Shown: positions 27,901-36,759 of the stretch, piece after piece | How positions within the stretch are numbered: position 1 is the stretch's first letter | Layout of the letters: each line of letters begins with the position of its first letter | NCBI GenBank assembly: GCA_947626245.1 | Contig: CANQRK010000002.1 | Location: 1 to 43,906, forward strand | DNA: 43,906 bases | Origin: an uncultured Paenalcaligenes sp. | Lineage (GTDB): Bacteria; Pseudomonadota; Gammaproteobacteria; Burkholderiales; Burkholderiaceae_B | Reading direction: 5' to 3' | Position numbers and translations under genes: made by a program | Notes under the pieces: generated by a model | Told to the model about the DNA's origin: nothing | Seen by the model: only the letters and a program-made list of their open reading frames with translations | The model's database searches: none

Positions 27901-28499
27901 GGCGGCTGCGCGGTGACCATGTAGTGCAAACTCTGATCCCGTTGCTGCAATATCCCTTGGACCTGCGTTAATTGAATACGCTCGTGCCCACGCCACTCAT
28001 CATGCCAACTCAGGCTGGCATCAGTCAGTTCAATTTTCTGTTGTTGTGCTAGCCACTGTAAAAAACCGCTGGGCTCGGAACGGGTTTGCTCTGTGCTCTG
28101 TACCGCCTGACCCGCGATATGCAAACGCTGCTCCGTATCACGATGCACATCAAGGTGTAATCCCGACACCCCTACATACGAAAATACGATGTTGCCTTTA
28201 AACAAGCTCAACAATTGCAAACGCATTATCATGGAAGGGATATGCAACGGTGCTTGAGTCGCATCCGCATTAATAGAAACATCTTGTAGCAAAAGCTCGG
28301 GATATAGATCCCGCCATTGCGCCTGTATTGTGCCTATGTGAATATCACTGTGTGTTATGTTGCTTAGGACTTGGTTAATAGGAGCGCGCCATTGATCTAT
28401 ATTGGGAATAATCCAATAACGCAAACCAAGCACCACAATCATCAGAACCACATATAAAATCAGTAGTCCTCGCCCCGCCCAACGTAACAAAGGCCCCAT
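24951..28499 (-). CDS. yhdP: AsmA-like envelope protein YhdP
   Basis: Large 1182-residue inner-membrane-anchored protein with one N-terminal transmembrane helix (about 11-29) and a very long periplasmic region. It belongs to the AsmA-like/YhdP family with TamB-like repeating beta segments, proposed to form a groove that carries phospholipids to the outer membrane. Conserved family parts include NIDQWRAPINQVLSN near the start, FDQVALKANSQL in the middle and the C-terminal block RGRLNQLRSGTGKLLEFLSL with GPDLRGLVRNGFPFDQI. It diverges from glnE with only 19 bases between the two start codons. Confidence 0.9.
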   Translation of the reverse strand: MGPLLRWAGRGLLILYVVLMIVVLGLRYWIIPNIDQWRAPINQVLSNITHSDIHIGTIQAQWRDLYPELLLQDVSINADATQAPLHIPSMIMRLQLLSLFKGNIVFSYVGVSGLHLDVHRDTEQRLHIAGQAVQSTEQTRSEPSGFLQWLAQQQKIELTDASLSWHDEWRGHERIQLTQVQGILQQRDQSLHYMVTAQPPTGLGQAIRLQGQLDSAALRQNQLSGTLYTQLQGLQAEAWLRWADLPTGLVSAQLEAQVWVQLAHSEITEISLDVQVQEGHWQTQDWGEIKAQQLRAFVQGPWSSIRHYIEQQPLQQRVLQDAFDLELYAQGVQWLEPPYFAESLLFDQVALKANSQLQADKARLNVSSLSLKNADLEVELTGSVVPHATDWNQAQWDLTAQAKQIELNALYKYFPMPEIPEATVEWLRTSLVAGHAPEAVIRWQGNLHDYPYVDPSQGIFYVGAPVQQAEVDYYPATSKEKGWPKIENLDATLLMRGNQLWIQHGQSELKPNKKDAVQASSMFLAIDDLAAADPILSLTTDSTGSAQAYLGLMTHSNLGALLDNALDQTQATGDWQVPLQLSLNLEDGEQVEVAGHIEFANNRLTLLPWLPPLERLQGRLLFSEQGVEAQAMQGQWLGGPLRISKRLGAAQQALELEGQLQADALTQYAGLEGLQAYVNGDISYTAQVGLDQDLDFFVAMQSSLQGLQSSLPAPLQKRVDQTWPLKARWMSFDEKQHMLSVQMEPGLSLALLENTQTEPVFEKGYVLWQRSAPNLATLAPGLWIDIEHPQLDLDQWQEVLDSVASTPETQSSPSLIALRALRIKAEEAYALNGVLSHLTFTTQRMQPEQWRTDISSEQVDGTVQWQESPPGQVVGVVDAEFQRVHWQPKLQDEALNVEQESELELDLANLDLRIDDFHYDGLQLGRLTGLGRRSSIESSLWLIPQLSLQTPYGELTAQGNWRLAGVDRGLQLQAELQSESLGDLLDYIGFKEVLAEGQGSVQADLSWAQLPWSTSVDHLHAQFEVDIQRGRLNQLRSGTGKLLEFLSLQSISRLSSLGPDLRGLVRNGFPFDQITGKLQLTQRVLSTEGLQVVGPVGAVMLEGQANMALETIDMRAVVVPRMEMSGAALAAGIVVNPVVGLSAFLTQWLLKDPLAKAMTMQYQLSGPWDQLQTQEIPLDTVP

Positions 28500-28518
28500 T
28501 TTTCTCTTTGATTTAGTT

Positions 28519-31248
28519 ATGAATTTAACACGTACCTTAAACTGGTCTGGTGCATTAAGGCGTCAACTACATGCCACCCCCGAGCTAGCGGAGTGGCTAG
28601 CGGAGCACAGCAAGCTAGCCCTGAATCCCGAGCGTATCCAACACTGGTTTAATACTCTTCAGCCTGAAGGTGCCGCGACTGACTCGGAGCAGTTACAACA
28701 CTCATTACGTTTGCTAAGGCGTTACGTGTTTTTCACACTCATGGAGCGCGATCTACAGGCTAAAGCTAGTTTAGCCGAAGTTGGAACCGCCATGAGTTTT
28801 TTAGCCGACCTAAGTGTGAGCAAAGCTTACGAATGCGTCAGCCAAGAACTCAGCCTAGCGCATGGCGTCCCTCTGGATCCACAAACAGGAGCCCCACTAG
28901 AACTCGTCATTGTGGCCATGGGCAAATGGGGCGGCGAAGAACTAAATGTGTCATCGGATATTGATCTAATCACCTTGTATACCGCAGAGGGTGAAACTCA
29001 AGGGCCACGTCCGCGTAGCCACCACGAATACTTCGGTCGTGTAACGCAGCGCTTACAGCAACTGCTTTCCCAAAATACTGCCATGGGTCATGTCTTTCGT
29101 ACCGATTTACGCCTCCGTCCTAACGGCGATGCAGGAGCGTTAGCCTGGAGCCTAAGCGCCCTAGAAAAATACTTTATGCATCACGGTAGAGAGTGGGAGC
29201 GTTATGCGTGGGTCAAAGCCCGTGTACTGCCTGTACGCGCTTTTGCACAAAGTCAGCCTACCCTAGGTTACGAACGTCTAGAACAGCTACGTATTCCTTT
29301 TGTGTATAGAAAATACTTCGACTTTGATGCCTTAGCCTCCTTGCGCGAACTCAGAGAGCGTATTCGTCAGGACTGGGAACGTAAAGTCATTGCCAAGGAC
29401 AGCTTAGAAAGCACGCATAACATTAAATTAGGCGATGGCGGTATACGAGAAATTGAGTTCGTGGTTCAGCTGAACCAGCTCATTCGTGGCGGTCGTTGGC
29501 CCTCGTTACAACAGCAAAATCTACATGAGGCCATACAGGCTCAGGTACAAGCCGATTTAATGCCCGCCGACTTGGCGCACAACCTGCTTCAGGCCTATGA
29601 GTTTTTACGTCGTACCGAACATTTTTTACAGTATCGCGAAGACGAACAAACTCACCTACTGCCTACAGACCCGAATGTCTTTGCCCTGCTGGCCGATAGC
29701 ATGGGACACAGCACCAAACACTTTGCAGAGCAGCTGACACACCACCGCGCTTTTGTACACCAAAGCTTTCAAGATGCCTTTAGATTGGCGGGTGTAGAGA
29801 AAAAAACCACCGTATCGGCGCCTAAACGTAGTACCAAACTGGATCCCCAACCTAGCCATGATGCAGATCCACACTCGCTAGAACAAGAAAGCACACGGCT
29901 ACTAGGCAGTCATCGCATCCAACGTTTGCCGGCTTATAGTCTTACTCGCTTACAAGAGCTATTGCCTTTGGTTAGAAAGGCAGCTGCCCAAACTAGCGAC
30001 CCATTAGAAACCAATAAACGTCTACACCACCTACTAGAACACATCGCCAATCGCAGCTCGTATTTAGCCTTATTACTGGAATACCCCGACACCATTCAAC
30101 GCTTGGCCGCCATTGCTGGCGCCAGCCCGTGGGCGGCCCACTACTTAACCCAATACCCCTTGGTTTTAGATAGTTTAATCCAATGGAGCTCCTTGCTAGA
30201 AAGCCCTGACTTCCCTAGTCTAGCCGATCAATTACGCTTGGAACTCGATGCGTGTGTGCTACCCAATGGTCAAGCAGACATCGAGCGTCAAATGAACTTG
30301 ATGCGCGACTTACAACATCAGGTCAGCTTTCAGCTTTTAGCCCAAGACCTAGCGGGCCTGCTCACCGTAGAAGGCCTAGCCGATCAACTGTCTGCTCTGG
30401 CCGATCTACTGCTGACCGAAACGCTTTACCGCACGTGGCCATTGGCCCAACCACGTCAACAACACCCCGAACCGACCTCCCCTCGTTTTGCAGTAGTGGC
30501 CTACGGCAAGCTAGGCGGCAAAGAGCTAGGCTACGCCTCCGATTTGGACTTGGTCTTTCTGTATGATGACCCCGAACAAGATCACGTAGAAAAATACGTG
30601 CGTCTAGGACGTCGTATGGTGTCATGGCTAACAACCCTGACCTCATCTGGCCGTTTGTACGACGTAGACATGCGTTTACGCCCAGACGGCGATGCCGGTC
30701 TGATTGCGGTCTCTATCGATGGGTTTGAAAAATACCAAAGCCAACAGGCCTGGTCATGGGAGCACCAAGCCATTACCCGAGCCCGCTTTGTCACAGGCGA
30801 CCCCGATTTAGGCGCGCGTTTTGAACGTGTGCGTCGCGATATTTTATTGCGTGAACGCGACCCAGTGCTTTTCAGACAGAATGTCACTGAAATGCGAGAA
30901 AAAATTCACCAAGCTCACCCTAATCAAAGTGGTTTATTTGATATAAAACACGATAGAGGCGGCATGGTAGACATTGAGTTCATTACACAGTATCTGGTGC
31001 TGTGTTATGCTCAGCATTATCCAGCTTTATTAAATAATTTGGGGAACATTGCCCTACTAGGTATAGCGGCCCAGCACCAGTTAATTCCGTTGCAACTCTC
31101 CGAGCCCGCTATTCAGGCCTATCGTACCTTTAGGCGCTACCAACACAATTTACGTCTCCAAGGCGCTACGGTAGCACGTCTTCCCCTAGAAACCGTTCAA
31201 GCAGAACGCGACGCCGTCAGTGCCTTATGGCAGGCCGTCATGAATTAA
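28519..31248 (+). CDS. glnE: Glutamine synthetase adenylyltransferase/deadenylylase
   Basis: Bifunctional enzyme that adds or removes AMP on glutamine synthetase in response to PII and glutamine, tuning ammonia assimilation. The 909-residue protein has two nucleotidyltransferase domains. The N-terminal deadenylylase has GGEELNVSSDIDLITLY (about 139-155); the C-terminal adenylylase has GGKELGYASDLDLVFLYD (about 665-682). DIKHDRGGMVDIEFITQYL and the earlier KLGDGGIREIEFVVQL are further family markers. No ribosome site is evident before the ATG. queH starts 15 bases downstream. Confidence 0.96.
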   Translation: MNLTRTLNWSGALRRQLHATPELAEWLAEHSKLALNPERIQHWFNTLQPEGAATDSEQLQHSLRLLRRYVFFTLMERDLQAKASLAEVGTAMSFLADLSVSKAYECVSQELSLAHGVPLDPQTGAPLELVIVAMGKWGGEELNVSSDIDLITLYTAEGETQGPRPRSHHEYFGRVTQRLQQLLSQNTAMGHVFRTDLRLRPNGDAGALAWSLSALEKYFMHHGREWERYAWVKARVLPVRAFAQSQPTLGYERLEQLRIPFVYRKYFDFDALASLRELRERIRQDWERKVIAKDSLESTHNIKLGDGGIREIEFVVQLNQLIRGGRWPSLQQQNLHEAIQAQVQADLMPADLAHNLLQAYEFLRRTEHFLQYREDEQTHLLPTDPNVFALLADSMGHSTKHFAEQLTHHRAFVHQSFQDAFRLAGVEKKTTVSAPKRSTKLDPQPSHDADPHSLEQESTRLLGSHRIQRLPAYSLTRLQELLPLVRKAAAQTSDPLETNKRLHHLLEHIANRSSYLALLLEYPDTIQRLAAIAGASPWAAHYLTQYPLVLDSLIQWSSLLESPDFPSLADQLRLELDACVLPNGQADIERQMNLMRDLQHQVSFQLLAQDLAGLLTVEGLADQLSALADLLLTETLYRTWPLAQPRQQHPEPTSPRFAVVAYGKLGGKELGYASDLDLVFLYDDPEQDHVEKYVRLGRRMVSWLTTLTSSGRLYDVDMRLRPDGDAGLIAVSIDGFEKYQSQQAWSWEHQAITRARFVTGDPDLGARFERVRRDILLRERDPVLFRQNVTEMREKIHQAHPNQSGLFDIKHDRGGMVDIEFITQYLVLCYAQHYPALLNNLGNIALLGIAAQHQLIPLQLSEPAIQAYRTFRRYQHNLRLQGATVARLPLETVQAERDAVSALWQAVMN

Positions 31249-31263
31249 TTCTAGTTAAACACA

Positions 31264-31947
31264 ATGAAACTCACCGACTACACTCGTCCTGTTCTTACTA
31301 CTCCGAACCACAGCAAAAAAGTCCTGCTGCACTCCTGTTGCGCCCCCTGTTCTGGCGAGGTCATGGAGGCAATGACAGCCTCGGGGATTGATTACACCAT
31401 TTTTTTCTACAATCCCAATATCCACCCTCTGCACGAGTATGAAATCCGCAAAGAAGAAAACAAACGCTTTGCCGAAAAACATAACATTCCTTTTATTGAT
31501 GCCGACTACGATGCCGATAACTGGTTTGAGCGCGTCAAAGGCATGGAGCACGAACCCGAGCGCGGCATTCGCTGTACAGAATGTTTTGATATGCGTTTTG
31601 AGCGCACTGCTTTGTACGCCCACGAACATGGCTTTGACACCATCAGTAGTTCGCTAGCTATTTCGCGCTGGAAAGACATGAATCAAATTAACGGTTGCGG
31701 TGAACGCGCAGCAGCCCGCTACCCGGACATGCTCTACTGGACCTACAACTGGCGCAAAGACGGCGGTTCACAACGTATGCTGGACATTAGTAAAGAGGAA
31801 CAGTTTTATCAGCAAGAATACTGCGGCTGTGTGTATTCCTTGCGTGACACCAACAACTGGCGTCTCTCCAAAGGCCGCCCCCGCATCGAATTCGGCGTCA
31901 AATTCTACGGCGTCAACGACACCGCCACTCTGAAAAAAACCGACTAA
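31264..31947 (+). CDS. queH: Epoxyqueuosine reductase QueH
   Basis: Catalyses the last step of queuosine formation in tRNA, reducing epoxyqueuosine; it is the non-cobalamin alternative to QueG. The 227 residues carry the cysteine ligands expected for its iron-sulfur and metal site: [13 protein letters not shown] (Cys25, 26, 29), RCTECFDMR and YCGCVYSL. The family motifs [18 protein letters not shown] and KDGGSQRM are also present. It lies directly downstream of glnE, so the two are probably cotranscribed. Confidence 0.93.
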   Translation: MKLTDYTRPVLTTPNHSKKVLLHSCCAPCSGEVMEAMTASGIDYTIFFYNPNIHPLHEYEIRKEENKRFAEKHNIPFIDADYDADNWFERVKGMEHEPERGIRCTECFDMRFERTALYAHEHGFDTISSSLAISRWKDMNQINGCGERAAARYPDMLYWTYNWRKDGGSQRMLDISKEEQFYQQEYCGCVYSLRDTNNWRLSKGRPRIEFGVKFYGVNDTATLKKTD

Positions 31948-31956
31948 AATGCACCA

Positions 31957-31977
31957 GGGGCCATCTGAAGTGGCCCC
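31957..31977. terminator. GC-rich hairpin in the queH-livF convergent gap
   Basis: Stem ggggcca (31957-31963) with tggcccc (31971-31977) and loop tctgaag. It lacks a T run on either side, so it is not a canonical terminator; it may act with Rho or stabilise message ends of the convergent queH and livF transcripts. Confidence 0.45.
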
Positions 31978-32013
31978 CGATAACCGCCGTCGCAGTCATA
32001 ATCTACTAGCCCA

Positions 32014-32721
32014 CTAAACGCCTAAATAGCGCTCCCACAGACTGCGGTCTGCATCCAACCCTGCTGAATCCCCCTGCCACACCACCACCCCTTTTTCTAA
32101 AATGATGTGGTGATCTGCTAACTTCATCAGACGCTCAACATACTTATCAATAATCAAAATCGTTTGACCCTGAGCCCGTAGCACGTCTAAACACTGCCAA
32201 ATTTCCTCACGGATTTTAGGTGCAAGACCTTCGGAAGCCTCATCTAAAATCAACAGTTTAGGATTGGTTACTAAGGCGCGCCCAATGGCTAGCATTTGCT
32301 GCTCACCACCAGACAACTGGTTTCCCATATTGTTTTGACGCTCTAGCAAACGTGGGAAAAACTCAAACACCTTTTCTGGTGTCCAAGCCTGCTGTGTATT
32401 GGGATTACGTTGAGCCAAAAAAGCCGTTAAATGCTCTTTGACGGTGAGATTGGGAAAGCACATTCTGCCCTCTGGCACAATAGCAATACCCGCCCGAGCA
32501 ATTTTATCTGTGCTCCAGCCATTAATTGGCTTGCCATCAAACTGTACCGACCCGCCACGAATAGGCAACAAACCCAAAATAGTTTTGAGCAAAGTGCTTT
32601 TACCCATCCCATTTCGACCTAATACCGTTACTACCTGACCCGCTTGGATTTGCAAATCTACGCCAAACAAGACCTGACTAGCCCCATAGCCACTTTCTAA
32701 TTTTTCTGTTTGTAAAATCAT
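32014..32721 (-). CDS. livF: Branched-chain-type ABC importer ATPase (LivF-like)
   Basis: One of two cytoplasmic ATPases of a hydrophobic amino acid-type (HAAT) importer. The 235 residues include Walker A GRNGMGKSTLLKT, the signature QLSGGEQQMLAIGRAL and Walker B KLLILDEASEGLAP, the last being typical of LivF. GGAGGT stands before the ATG, which overlaps the livG stop in ATGA. It is the last gene of the operon. Confidence 0.9.
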   Translation of the reverse strand: MILQTEKLESGYGASQVLFGVDLQIQAGQVVTVLGRNGMGKSTLLKTILGLLPIRGGSVQFDGKPINGWSTDKIARAGIAIVPEGRMCFPNLTVKEHLTAFLAQRNPNTQQAWTPEKVFEFFPRLLERQNNMGNQLSGGEQQMLAIGRALVTNPKLLILDEASEGLAPKIREEIWQCLDVLRAQGQTILIIDKYVERLMKLADHHIILEKGVVVWQGDSAGLDADRSLWERYLGV

Positions 32722-33500
32722 GCTACCTCCGTGGACTCATCGCCCAGATATGCATTTTTCACTGCCTCATCGTGTCGAATTTCCTCGGGAGTGCCCGATG
32801 CGATAATCTGCCCAGCAACCAAAACAGAAATACGATCTGCCAAACGAAAAACCGCTTGCATATCGTGCTCGACTAACAGCATGCTGGCTTTTCCTCGTAG
32901 GGATTCGATCAGCTCAGTCAAACGCAAGCTTTCATCAGGGCCCATACCCGCCATGGGCTCATCAAGCAACATGACAACGGGGTCTGCTGCCAACGATAAA
33001 GCAAACTCTAGCTTGCGTTGCTCGCCATGAGGTAAATGCTTGGCTTGGCTGTGCCACAGGCTGGGATCAATGGCACACTCAGTAGCTAGCTGCTGAGCCT
33101 GCTCAAGCAGTTCAACCTCGGAATCCCGAGCCCTCCAAAATTGGTAGCTGCTACCGGTTGCGGCCTGTACTGCCAACAACAAGTTTTCTAGCACCGTATA
33201 GTCATTGAAGATATTTGTGACCTGAAAAGAACGGGCTAAGCCCTGCTCTACGCGCTGATGCGCCTTTAAATGCGTGATATTTTCTGTTTCTAGAAAAAGC
33301 TCACCTTTATCAGGACGCAAAGTACCCGCTAACAAATGAATGAGCGTGGACTTACCTGCGCCATTAGGCCCAATCAACCCATGGATCTCCCCTTTGTATA
33401 GCTCTATATTGACTCCATTTGTCGCGTGCAACGCCCCAAAATGCTTGTGCAAGTTTTGAGCCTGAAACACCACAGGAGCGGAATGAGTGGCTACTGTCAT
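32718..33500 (-). CDS. livG: Branched-chain-type ABC importer ATPase (LivG-like)
   Basis: Partner ATPase of LivF. It has 260 residues, with Walker A GLIGPNGAGKSTLIHLLAG, an LPHGEQRKLEFALSLA signature in place of the usual LSGGQ, as in LivG proteins, and Walker B PVVMLLDEPMAGMGPDE. It overlaps livM at its start (TAATG) and livF at its end. Confidence 0.9.
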   Translation of the reverse strand: MTVATHSAPVVFQAQNLHKHFGALHATNGVNIELYKGEIHGLIGPNGAGKSTLIHLLAGTLRPDKGELFLETENITHLKAHQRVEQGLARSFQVTNIFNDYTVLENLLLAVQAATGSSYQFWRARDSEVELLEQAQQLATECAIDPSLWHSQAKHLPHGEQRKLEFALSLAADPVVMLLDEPMAGMGPDESLRLTELIESLRGKASMLLVEHDMQAVFRLADRISVLVAGQIIASGTPEEIRHDEAVKNAYLGDESTEVA

Positions 33501-34435
33501 TATGCTTTACCCTTTTTCTTATCAAACCAGCCAGCCAGACCTTGTGGGGCGGCAAATACAATAATCAATAACAATATCCCCAAAGGTAAATGCCAGTATT
33601 CCGTCCAATTACGTAACACTTCCTCTAGAACTAGCAATACTGTCGCGCCCGCCACTCCCCCAAACATCAAACCCATTCCTCCTACCAACACCATAATGAT
33701 GAGGTCAGCAGACTGTGTCCAATGCATCAGGCTGGGAGACACAAACAAGTTATGATTTGCCAATAATGCCCCTGCTAATCCCATCAAGGCACCACTAAGG
33801 GTGTAAGCCACTAATTGAATACCATACACGGGGTATCCTAAGGCTTGCATACGACTGGGGTTTTCTTTAGAGCCACGCAGAGCATGACCAAAACGTGAAT
33901 CAATCAAACGCTTAAAGACAATAAAAGCCACCACCACAATGGCTAAGACAACATAGTAAAACTGCACATCATTACCTAGGTCGATACCAGGCAAGGTGGA
34001 GTATTCGTACAAGTTCATCCCGTCATCGCCCCCATACTGACGCAACGAAATGAATAAGTAGTAAATCATTTGAGCAAAGGCAAGCGTAATCATAATGAAA
34101 TACACCCCCTTGGTACGCAAGGAAATTGCCCCCGTAATGGCCGCCAACACAGCCGCTAATAGCATGGCAGCAGGCCAAACCAACCAAGCCGCATACACGT
34201 TGGCGTCAGCCAATATGCCCACCATATAGGCCCCTGCACCAAAAAAGGCCGCATGCCCCAAAGCCACCAAACCGCCATAGCCCAACACAAGATTCAACGC
34301 ACTCGCTGCCAGAGCAAAAATCAAAATACGTCGTACAAAAGAGATATAGAACTCCCAACCAAATAAGGGAGCGATTAGCGGAAATGCAATGAGTAACCCT
34401 AGTGCTAAAGCAATACCCACTCGTGTTTTTGTCAT
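33500..34435 (-). CDS. livM: Branched-chain-type ABC importer permease (LivM-like)
   Basis: Inner-membrane permease of 311 residues with many hydrophobic helices. The family block LNLVLGYGGLVALGHAAFFG and the later LIMVLVGGMGLMFGGVAG are diagnostic. It lies two bases after livH and overlaps livG, so the two permeases and two ATPases are coupled in one transcript. Confidence 0.9.
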   Translation of the reverse strand: MTKTRVGIALALGLLIAFPLIAPLFGWEFYISFVRRILIFALAASALNLVLGYGGLVALGHAAFFGAGAYMVGILADANVYAAWLVWPAAMLLAAVLAAITGAISLRTKGVYFIMITLAFAQMIYYLFISLRQYGGDDGMNLYEYSTLPGIDLGNDVQFYYVVLAIVVVAFIVFKRLIDSRFGHALRGSKENPSRMQALGYPVYGIQLVAYTLSGALMGLAGALLANHNLFVSPSLMHWTQSADLIIMVLVGGMGLMFGGVAGATVLLVLEEVLRNWTEYWHLPLGILLLIIVFAAPQGLAGWFDKKKGKA

Positions 34436-34437
34436 AC

Positions 34438-35358
34438 CTAACCCCTAGCAGGAAATAATCCGGCGGGCTTTACCACTAAAACCACGGCCATAAGCAAATA
34501 AATAGACATCGCTGCAAGAGTGGGCCCTACGCTAGAAGCCACATCGGCGGGGAACACCGTACGCAGTAGCATGGGTAAAAAAGCACGACCGGCGGTATCA
34601 ACCATACCCACTAACAAAGCCCCGACAAATGCACCACGTATAGAGCCAATGCCACCAATAACAATGCACACCAGCACTAAAATAAGAATGTCCTCGCCCA
34701 TGCCGATTTGCACAGCATTGATGGGTCCCAACATAGCGCCCGCTAGCGCAGCTAAAGCAGCACCCAGAGTAAAGATACCTAAGAACAAGACAGGAACTCT
34801 GACCCCCATTAAGGTTGCCATTTGACGATTAGATGCCCCTGCTCGCACCAAAACGCCTGCACGGGTTCGCGTCACAAACGCATATAAGGCCACCGCTACC
34901 ACTAAACCCACCGCAATAATTAAAAGCCTAAAGGCGGGGTATAAAAAATCAGGCACAATTTCTACAGGACCAGACAACGCCGCCGGCATATTAAACATAA
35001 CCGGTGCGGGGCCCCAAATCATTTTGACCAAATCATTAGAAATGAGAATAACGGCATAAGTCCCTAAGACCTGAGCCAAATGGTCTCTGACCACCAAACG
35101 CCGCATTAAGGCAAGCTCTAGAATGATCCCGACTACTGCTGTCACCCCCACCGCCACCAACACAGCAAGAGTAAATGAGCCTGTACGCTGCATGGTTTCT
35201 GCAGCCACATAGGCCCCTGCCATATACAGGGACCCATGGGCTAAGTTCATGATATCCATAATGCCAAAGACCAAAGTCAGTCCAGCAGCAATAAGAAATA
35301 ACATCAACCCAAACTGCAAACCATTTAACAGCTGCTCAGTAACTAAAATGAGCGACAT
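34438..35358 (-). CDS. livH: Branched-chain-type ABC importer permease (LivH-like)
   Basis: Inner-membrane permease of 306 residues, almost wholly hydrophobic. Markers are LNGLQFGLMLFLIAAGLTLVFGIMDIMNLAHGSLYM at the N terminus (positions about 10-45) and LVCIVIGGIGSIRGAFVGALLVG near the C terminus. It pairs with LivM to form the channel. It follows the binding-protein gene after a 45-base gap. Confidence 0.9.
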   Translation of the reverse strand: MSLILVTEQLLNGLQFGLMLFLIAAGLTLVFGIMDIMNLAHGSLYMAGAYVAAETMQRTGSFTLAVLVAVGVTAVVGIILELALMRRLVVRDHLAQVLGTYAVILISNDLVKMIWGPAPVMFNMPAALSGPVEIVPDFLYPAFRLLIIAVGLVVAVALYAFVTRTRAGVLVRAGASNRQMATLMGVRVPVLFLGIFTLGAALAALAGAMLGPINAVQIGMGEDILILVLVCIVIGGIGSIRGAFVGALLVGMVDTAGRAFLPMLLRTVFPADVASSVGPTLAAMSIYLLMAVVLVVKPAGLFPARG

Positions 35359-35403
35359 ACTGTTATCAACCTTTTTTACTTATAAAGTTCGCTTTGATTC
35401 CGA

Positions 35404-36570
35404 TTACAGATTGCACTCGTCCACATAGACGTCTTGGTAAGAATCGAAAACCTGACCGACTAACTTGTTGGTTAATACACCATCGGCATCACGCTCGACG
35501 ACACGAACATAATACGGCTGAATAGGGAAATTGTTTTTGCCATAGCTAAACTCACCGCGGACAGAGTCGTAGTCGGCGGCTTTGAGGGCCTCGAGCACGG
35601 CTGTGCGATCTTTGACATTGCCATCGACTTGAGTGACAGCCGCATCAATGGCCATAATGACATCATAAGCTTGGGCGGCATACACCGACGGATAACGACC
35701 TTTGTACTCCTCGCGGAAAGCATCCACAAAGACCTTGTTCGCAGGAACGTCTAAGTCATGAGCCCACTGAGCGGTGTTGTACATACCCTCGATAGGATCC
35801 CCTACTGCTTGAATAATGTCGGTGTCCCCGGAAAAACCAGGACCAATCAAAACGATGTCTTGGTTTAGACCCGATGCCACAAACTGCTTGATGAAATTAA
35901 TGCCCATGCCACCCGGCAAGAAGAAGAACACCGCATCGGGTTTGTCTGCACGAATTTGTGCGAGTTCGGCGGCATAGTCAATTTGGCCTAGCTTCGTATA
36001 AATTTCCTGACTGGGTTCGTTGGCATAACCACGCTTAAAGCCATTTAATGCGTCTTTACCTGCTGGGTAGTCGGGAGCAAGAATAAAGACTTTTTCATAT
36101 TTGTCATCGGCTGCGACTTTACCTGCGGCCTCGTGGAAAGCATCGTTTTGGTAGGAGACCCCAAAGAAGTAATCATTACACTGCTTGCCCGCAAACTGGC
36201 TGGGACCTGGGTTCGCCGTTAAAAAGGGCACCTCTGCTTTAAACAAAGCGGGGCCAACGGCCAATGCCACGTTTGAGCCGACTGGCCCGGTAAAAAAGTC
36301 AATTTTGTCACGCTGGATATACCGGTTCACAAGCTGTCGTGCTTGGTCAGGATTTCCCGCCATATCTTGTTGAATAAACTCGGCAGGCTGCCCACCCAAT
36401 TTGCCATCGAGTCGTTTAATTGCTAGGTTTAATCCATCACGAATCTCTGCACCAACGGCTGAAAAGGGGCCCGAGCTATCATTAGCAATTCCCACCTTGA
36501 TGGTATCAGCGGCAGCTGTAGAGCCTAAGCCCACGGAAGTAAAAGCTAAAGCGGCTACTAAACGCTTCAT
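35404..36570 (-). CDS. Periplasmic binding protein of a LivK-type (HAAT) ABC importer
   Basis: 388-residue binding protein with a signal peptide ending near STAAA, then TIKVGIANDSSGPFSAVGAE, the type I periplasmic binding fold. It is first in the operon, with AGGAG seven bases before the ATG. Two cysteines (GKQCNDYFF and the C-terminal DECNL) could form a disulfide. Features such as PFLTANPGPSQFAGK and the C-terminal FPIQPYYVRVVERDADG resemble Burkholderiales binders that are often linked to aromatic or organic acids rather than leucine. That is a weak inference, so no substrate is assigned. Confidence 0.85.
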   Translation of the reverse strand: MKRLVAALAFTSVGLGSTAAADTIKVGIANDSSGPFSAVGAEIRDGLNLAIKRLDGKLGGQPAEFIQQDMAGNPDQARQLVNRYIQRDKIDFFTGPVGSNVALAVGPALFKAEVPFLTANPGPSQFAGKQCNDYFFGVSYQNDAFHEAAGKVAADDKYEKVFILAPDYPAGKDALNGFKRGYANEPSQEIYTKLGQIDYAAELAQIRADKPDAVFFFLPGGMGINFIKQFVASGLNQDIVLIGPGFSGDTDIIQAVGDPIEGMYNTAQWAHDLDVPANKVFVDAFREEYKGRYPSVYAAQAYDVIMAIDAAVTQVDGNVKDRTAVLEALKAADYDSVRGEFSYGKNNFPIQPYYVRVVERDADGVLTNKLVGQVFDSYQDVYVDECNL

Positions 36571-36622
36571 AAGATGTCTCCTAGTGATTGTCTTTTAATC
36601 TAATTGAACCGAATGACCAGCT

Positions 36623-36652
36623 GTAAATAGTTTAGTTGTAAATTAGTTACTA
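36623..36652. repeat. Tandem AT-rich repeat upstream of the LivK-like gene
   Basis: Two adjacent 15-base units, GTAAATAGTTTAGTT and GTAAATTAGTTACTA (36623-36637, 36638-36652), 53 bases upstream of the ATG. They share GTAAAT plus TAGTT-like elements in one helical-face-scale period. It may be an operator for the importer operon, or an AT-rich promoter element. Confidence 0.35.
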
Positions 36653-36704
36653 TTACACACGGGATATCACCGACAGGGTAAGCCCCCATAACCTGAGTTT
36701 ACAA

Positions 36705-36731
36705 ATAAAAAGCCCCACCATAGGTGGGGCT
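36705..36731 (-). terminator. Rho-independent terminator of clpB
   Basis: Minus-strand stem AGCCCCACC / GGTGGGGCT (plus 36711-36719 and 36723-36731) with a three-base loop, then UUUUAUUU on the RNA. It lies 28 bases after the clpB stop and separates clpB from the importer operon downstream on the same strand. Confidence 0.9.
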
Positions 36732-36759
36732 ATACATAGTCAAAAATGACTAACGTATT

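Noticed and set aside
31255-31629. 124-codon minus-strand frame opposite queH
   Set aside because: It is the antisense shadow of a well-supported QueH with conserved cysteines and has no recognisable domain or ribosome site.
31957-31977. Canonical terminator after queH
   Set aside because: The stem is strong but there is no T tract on either strand, so it is listed only as a low-confidence terminator-type hairpin.
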